A model generated the notes under the pieces. That model made no database searches, had not been told where the DNA came from, and saw nothing but the letters and a program-made list of their open reading frames with translations. This document shows, piece by piece, positions 60,326 to 64,000 of a stretch of 64,000 nt of DNA. The stretch comes from Angustibacter sp049994355 (lineage in GTDB: Bacteria > Actinomycetota > Actinomycetes > Actinomycetales > Angustibacteraceae): contig NZ_CP188257.1 in assembly GCF_049994355.1 (NCBI RefSeq), positions 1,054,001-1,118,000 on the forward strand. The letters run 5' to 3'. Numbering within the stretch: the first letter of the stretch is position 1; each line of letters begins with the position of its first letter. The position numbers and the translations under genes are program-made.

Positions 60326-61308
60326 CTGATGCAGTGGTCGCTCGCGATCTGGTGAAGAAGTACGGCGACGTCACGGCGTTGGGCGGTCTCAGCCTGACCG
60401 TCCCTGCCGGCACGGTGCTCGGGCTGCTGGGGCCGAACGGCGCCGGCAAGACGACGACGGTGCGGGTGCTGACCACCCTGCTGCAGCCGGATTCTGGCAG
60501 CGCCGAGGTCGCCGGGGTCGACGTGCTGTCACATCCGCGCGAGGTACGCCATCGGATCGGCCTGAGCGGGCAGTACGCCGCCGTCGATGACTACCTCAAC
60601 GGTCGAGAAAACCTTGAGATGGTCGGCAACCTCTACCACCTGGGTCGAAAGCAGTCGAAGCTGCGCGCTGTCGAGCTCCTCGAGCGGTTCAACCTCAGCG
60701 ATGCGGCGAGCCGGCCCGTGAAGACGTACTCGGGGGGCATGAGGCGCCGGCTCGACCTGGCCGGCGCACTGGTCGCCGACCCGTCGGTGCTGTTCCTGGA
60801 CGAGCCGACGACCGGGCTCGACCCGCGCGGACGCAACGACATGTGGGAGGTCATTCGCGAACTCGTCGCCGGCGGTACGACGCTGCTGCTGACGACGCAG
60901 TACATGGAGGAGGCGGAGCAGCTCGCGCACAACATCGTGGTGATCGACCGCGGGAAGATCATCGCCGAGGGCACCGCGGACCAGCTCAAGAGCCAGGTCG
61001 GAGGGGAACGCCTCGAGGTGGTCGTCGCCGACCCGACGAGGCTCAGCGAGGCGCGTGAGCTGCTCGTCCGGGTTGGCACCGGCGATCCGAGCACCGACGA
61101 GCACACGCGCACCATCAGCGTTCCGGTGGGCACGGGTACGGCCAGTTTGATCGAGGGGCTGCGAGAGCTGGACGGCGCCGGCATCGCGGTCAGCGACGTC
61201 GCGCTGCGGCGTCCGACCTTGGACGACGTGTTCCTGACCCTGACCGGCCACATGGCCGAGGACGACCAGAGCACGGCGTCAGACGACAACAAGGTGGCAG
61301 CACGATGA
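60322..61308 (+). CDS. DrrA-type ABC ATPase (second exporter)
   Basis: A 328-residue ATPase closely matching the copy at 39.8-40.7 kb: Walker A GPNGAGKTTTVRVL, signature YSGGMRRRLDLAGAL, Walker B VLFLDEPTTGLDP, LLLTTQYMEEAEQLA, and the DrrA C-terminal RRPTLDDVFLTLTGH. GGAAGG lies 8 bp before the ATG. It overlaps the permease gene (ATGA). A drug or lipid exporter with its permease; cargo unknown. Divergence from the first copy indicates old paralogues or separate acquisitions. Confidence 0.93.
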   Translation: MTDAVVARDLVKKYGDVTALGGLSLTVPAGTVLGLLGPNGAGKTTTVRVLTTLLQPDSGSAEVAGVDVLSHPREVRHRIGLSGQYAAVDDYLNGRENLEMVGNLYHLGRKQSKLRAVELLERFNLSDAASRPVKTYSGGMRRRLDLAGALVADPSVLFLDEPTTGLDPRGRNDMWEVIRELVAGGTTLLLTTQYMEEAEQLAHNIVVIDRGKIIAEGTADQLKSQVGGERLEVVVADPTRLSEARELLVRVGTGDPSTDEHTRTISVPVGTGTASLIEGLRELDGAGIAVSDVALRRPTLDDVFLTLTGHMAEDDQSTASDDNKVAAR

Positions 61309-62141
61309 CCTCGACGACCTTCGAACCGACCGCGCCGAGCTCGGGCTCACTCTCGGCCCTGAGTGACGGCCTGGTCGTCGCCAAGCGGAACCTGATCAAG
61401 ATCAAGCGGGTGCCCGACCTGCTGGTGTTCACCACGTTGCAGCCGATCATGTTCGTGCTGCTGTTCGTCTACGTCTTCGGTGGCGCCATCAAGGTGCAGA
61501 GCAGCAGCTACAAGGAGTTCCTGATCGCCGGGATCTTCGCGCAGACCGTCACGTTCGGTGCGACGCTGACCGGCGCCGGCCTGGCCGACGACATGCAGAA
61601 GGGCATCATCGACCGGTTCCGGTCGCTGCCGATGTCCCGCTCGGCCGTGCTGATGGGTCGGACCGTCAGCGACGTGGCCAACAACCTGCTCGTGGTGGTC
61701 GTGATGAGCCTGACCGGTCTGGTGGTCGGCTGGCGGATCCGCAGCTCGTTCCTCGACGCGATCATCGGCTACCTGCTGCTCCTGCTGTGGGCCTACGCGT
61801 TCAGCTGGATCATGGCCTACGTCGGCCTGCTGGCACCGAGCCCCGAGGTGGTCAACAACGCCGCGTTCATCGTCATCTTCCCCGTCACCTTCATCGCGAA
61901 CACCTTCGTGCCGCTGGAGAGCCTGTCCGGGGTGCTGAAGACGTTCGCGGCCTGGAACCCTCTGTCGGCGGTCACTCAGGCGTGCCGGGAGTGGTTCGGC
62001 AACATCCCGGCCGAGGTGCCGACGCCCGACTACTGGTCGCTGCAGCACGCTACGACGTACTCGCTGATCTGGATCGCCGCCATCCTGGTGATCTTCGTCC
62101 CGCTGGCCACCCGGCAGTACAACCGCGCCGCCAGTAAGTAG
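61305..62141 (+). CDS. ABC-2 permease, DrrB-like (second exporter)
   Basis: A 278-residue membrane protein with six hydrophobic helices, the DDMQKGIIDRFRSLPMSRSA intracellular loop, FGGAIK after helix 1 and NTFVPLESLSGVLKTFAAWN before the last helices. It partners the ATPase with a 4-bp overlap. The same plan as the permease at 39 kb. Confidence 0.92.
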   Translation: MTSTTFEPTAPSSGSLSALSDGLVVAKRNLIKIKRVPDLLVFTTLQPIMFVLLFVYVFGGAIKVQSSSYKEFLIAGIFAQTVTFGATLTGAGLADDMQKGIIDRFRSLPMSRSAVLMGRTVSDVANNLLVVVVMSLTGLVVGWRIRSSFLDAIIGYLLLLLWAYAFSWIMAYVGLLAPSPEVVNNAAFIVIFPVTFIANTFVPLESLSGVLKTFAAWNPLSAVTQACREWFGNIPAEVPTPDYWSLQHATTYSLIWIAAILVIFVPLATRQYNRAASK

Positions 62142-62223
62142 TCGCCAGGCGCGGGCGGCCCGGTCGCCGTCGCCGGAGTGTCCTGATCAGTCAGCGGGGG
62201 ACGCGGGCGCCGTCCTGGTCGAC

Positions 62224-63207
62224 CTAGTCCGGGTCGCCGACGTCCGGATCGCCGACGTCCGGGGCGCCTTCGCGCTCGTCCCGGTCGGCCCACTCCAGCA
62301 ACGGTTCGATGGAGTGCGCCACGTCGTCGATCCCGGCGTGCAGGTCGCCGAGCTCGGCGAACCGGGCCGGTACCGTCGCGATCGTGAAGTCGTCCGGCTC
62401 GACGTCGTCCACCTCGTCCCAACGGATCGGCGTCGAGACGGTGCCGGTCGGCGTACCGCGCACCGAGTAGGCGCAGGCGATGGTGTGGTCTCGCGCATTC
62501 TGGTTGTAGTCCACGAACAGCGAGGTCGGGTCGCGGTCCTTGCGCCACCAGGTCGTGGTCACGTCGTCCGGGCTTCGCCGTTCGACCTCGCGGGCGAACG
62601 CGAGGGCGGCCCGGCGGACGTCCGTGAAGCCCCAGCGCGGCTCGATCCGGACGTAGACGTGCATGCCGTGGCCGCCGGAGGTCTTCGGGAACCCGACGAC
62701 CCCGAGCTCGTCCAGCACCTCATGCGCGACGTGCGCGACCCGCCGCACGGTCGCGAAGTCGCACTGCGGCATCGGGTCCAGATCGATCCGCCACTCGTCC
62801 GGCTTCTCGGTGTCGGCTCGGCGGGAGTTCCAGGGGTGGAACTCCACGGTGCTCATCTGCACCGCCCAGATCACGCTGCCCAGCTCGGTGACGCACAGTT
62901 CGTCGGCGGTGCGGTTGTACCGGGGAAAGTGCACGCGGACCGTCTCGACCCACGGCGGCGCGCCGTGCGGCAGCCGCTTCTGGTGCACCTTGTCGCCGGC
63001 CAGCCCGTCGGGGAAGCGGTGCATCATGCACGGCCGCTCGCGCAGCGCCCGGACGATGCCGTCGCCGACCGAGAGGTAGTACTGCACCAGGTCGAGCTTG
63101 GTCGCGCCGGTGGCCGGGAAGTAGACGCGGTCGGGGTTGCTGACTCGCACCTCGCGGTCGCCCGCCTCGACCTCGATGGCCGGGCTCTTGGATCCGCTGG
63201 ACGCCAT
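62224..63207 (-). CDS. stand-alone LigD-type polymerase domain (AEP family)
   Basis: A 327-residue archaeo-eukaryotic-primase-type polymerase like the PolDom of LigD, which adds nucleotides during end joining or gap filling. RIDLDPMPQ carries the two metal Asp, SGGHGMHVYVRI the His region, and FVDYNQNARDHTIACAYS the later motif; PRWGFTDVRRAALAFAREVE also fits. No ligase or nuclease domain and no Ku gene nearby. The C terminus is a DNA-encoded repeat (PDVGDPDVGDPD from a 15-bp tandem). The ATG at 63207 has TACGTT 7 bp upstream (leaderless), and the gene diverges from the second ArsR. Confidence 0.9.
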   Translation of the reverse strand: MASSGSKSPAIEVEAGDREVRVSNPDRVYFPATGATKLDLVQYYLSVGDGIVRALRERPCMMHRFPDGLAGDKVHQKRLPHGAPPWVETVRVHFPRYNRTADELCVTELGSVIWAVQMSTVEFHPWNSRRADTEKPDEWRIDLDPMPQCDFATVRRVAHVAHEVLDELGVVGFPKTSGGHGMHVYVRIEPRWGFTDVRRAALAFAREVERRSPDDVTTTWWRKDRDPTSLFVDYNQNARDHTIACAYSVRGTPTGTVSTPIRWDEVDDVEPDDFTIATVPARFAELGDLHAGIDDVAHSIEPLLEWADRDEREGAPDVGDPDVGDPD

Positions 63208-63247
63208 GGTCGTCAACGTAGTGGCGGACGCCGACACCGCGCAGGGC

Positions 63248-63277
63248 TTGTCATGTGACCTTTTGGTCACCTATCAT
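63248..63277 (+). promoter_or_regulatory. ArsR promoter with perfect operator in the spacer
   Basis: TTGTCA (63248-63253), 18-bp spacer, TATCAT (63272-63277), 6 bp, GTG 63284. The palindrome GTGACC-TTTT-GGTCAC (63255-63270) fills the spacer between -35 and -10, a classic repression site for the ArsR protein. The LigD-type gene starts 41 bp before it on the other strand and might be affected too. Confidence 0.75.
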
Positions 63278-63283
63278 CGAGAC

Positions 63284-63604
63284 GTGACCGACGAGGACCT
63301 GGTGTTCAAGGCACTCGCTGACCCGACCCGCAGGCTGCTGCTGGACCGGCTCTTCGAGCGTGACGGCCGCACGCTCACCGAGCTGGTGTCCGAGCTGGAG
63401 ATGACACGGTTCGGGGTGATGAAGCACCTGCGCGTGCTGGAGGACTCGGGGCTCGTCACGACGCGCCGATCTGGCCGGGAGAAGCTGCATTTCCTGAACC
63501 CGGTCCCCATCCGGTTGATCCACGACCGCTGGATCGACAAGTACACCGAACGCCGGGTGTCTGCCTTGGCAGACCTGAAGGCAGAGCTGGAGAGCGAAGC
63601 ATGA
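63284..63604 (+). CDS. ArsR-family transcription regulator (second)
   Basis: A 106-residue winged-helix protein: DLVFKALADPTRRLLLDRLF, LTELVSELEMTRFGVMKHLRVL (recognition helix) and the wing VTTRRSGREKLHFLNP. No metal-site cysteines, the SRPBCC-paired subgroup. The GTG at 63284 is leaderless and preceded by a palindromic operator; an upstream in-frame start (63137) would run through the promoter. The stop overlaps the SRPBCC ATG. Similar in plan to the ArsR at 42.1 kb. Confidence 0.9.
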   Translation: MTDEDLVFKALADPTRRLLLDRLFERDGRTLTELVSELEMTRFGVMKHLRVLEDSGLVTTRRSGREKLHFLNPVPIRLIHDRWIDKYTERRVSALADLKAELESEA

Positions 63605-64000
63605 GCACGCAGACGACGAGCGAGGCCGGCGCCGACCAGGCGACGACGACGCAGGTCTACAAGATCTACATCAAGGCGAGCCCGCAACGGATCTGGGACG
63701 CCATCACCCAGCCGGACTGGAACTCCCGGTTCGGGTACGGCGGGCGCGGAAGCTACGACCTGCGCCCGGGCGGCCGGTACGAGGCGTTGGCTTCCGAGGA
63801 GTTCAAGGCCGCGGCCGCAGCAGCCGGGCAGCCGTGCGGCGACGTCGTCGTGGACGGCGAGGTCATCGAGGCCGACGAGCCGCGCCGCCTCGTACTCAGC
63901 TGGCGGATGCTGATGGACCCCGAGATCGCCGCCGAGGGCTTCACCCGGCTGACCTACGAGATCCGCGAGTGGGACGGCTTCTGCTCGCTCACCGTCACGC
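63601..64000 (+). CDS. SRPBCC (AHSA1-like) protein (second), cut by the window end
   Basis: The first 133 residues of an AHSA1/START-like ligand-binding protein: VYKIYIKASPQRIWDAITQP is the family start, FGYGGRGSYDLRPGGRYEAL and DGEVIEADEPRRLVLSWRM follow. The ATG overlaps the ArsR stop (ATGA), so both are one operon controlled from 63248-63277. No stop before the window ends. A second ArsR-SRPBCC module in the window. Confidence 0.85.
   Translation, partial: MSTQTTSEAGADQATTTQVYKIYIKASPQRIWDAITQPDWNSRFGYGGRGSYDLRPGGRYEALASEEFKAAAAAAGQPCGDVVVDGEVIEADEPRRLVLSWRMLMDPEIAAEGFTRLTYEIREWDGFCSLTVT

Noticed and set aside
1..64000. Prophage, transposon or genomic island boundaries
   Set aside because: No integrase, transposase, att-like direct repeats at a tRNA end or sharp GC change were found. 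The tRNA at 24598 is followed directly by core genes.

Overview
This is a high-GC actinobacterial chromosome segment (Actinomycetota; I cannot place it below class from sequence alone). The evidence is the uniformly high GC, frequent GTG starts, the core order mfd - SurA-like lipoprotein - mazG - enolase - DivIC/FtsB - DUF501 - Ppx, an AfsR/SARP-type regulator, a MazEF9-like toxin-antitoxin pair and a stand-alone LigD-type polymerase. I see no prophage, insertion sequence, rRNA or CRISPR array.

Layout. 0-9 kb: an envelope/polysaccharide-flavoured block with a GT14-type glycosyltransferase, a large secreted malectin/PKD protein, a SAM methyltransferase, a pair made of an APS kinase fused to a decayed ATP-sulfurylase domain plus a TauE/SafE exporter, and a secreted GH26-like glycosidase. 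9-26 kb: housekeeping genes, many overlapping by 4 bp (GTGA/ATGA): mfd, lipoprotein, mazG, DUF885, amidohydrolase, FMN oxidase, eno, divIC, DUF501, ppx, uracil-DNA glycosylase, ACT protein, peptide deformylase, a tRNA with anticodon UAA and a Bax-inhibitor-1 protein. 26-32 kb: unknown protein, thiolase, SGNH hydrolase, metallo-hydrolase, cystathionine beta-synthase. 32-39 kb: a fused double ABC exporter divergent from an AfsR-like regulator. 39-46 kb: accessory genes (DrrAB-type ABC exporter, AraC-DinB fusion, ArsR plus SRPBCC, MazEF, serine hydrolase, MsrA). 46-54 kb: ATPase-DUF4143 protein, MocR regulator divergent from a yczE-metB pair, thioesterase and MFS genes divergent from an HxlR regulator. 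54-64 kb: orphan GlmL, AI-2E permease, helical protein plus DUF1023 hydrolase, lactonase-like hydrolase, threonine ammonia-lyase, a second DrrAB exporter, LigD-type polymerase, and a second ArsR plus SRPBCC pair cut by the window end.

A recurring signal is a -10-like hexamer (xAnnnT, mostly TAGGCT, CAGGAT and similar) ending 6-7 bases before an ATG/GTG, without a Shine-Dalgarno sequence, ahead of about 25 first-in-operon genes. This is the known actinobacterial signature of leaderless mRNAs and I used it to choose starts. Internal operon genes instead overlap their neighbours or have Shine-Dalgarno sites.

The most interesting items are: a class-I-shaped tRNA with anticodon UAA 2.8 kb downstream of the only TTA codon I found, which is in ppx; three tandem 22-23 bp repeats before the ATPase-DUF4143 gene; palindromic operators at the MocR/yczE, HxlR/MFS and ArsR/LigD divergent junctions; the dead-sulfurylase/APS-kinase fusion; a 65-bp palindromic repeat present twice downstream of genes; and an 85-bp nested palindrome between metB and the thioesterase gene.
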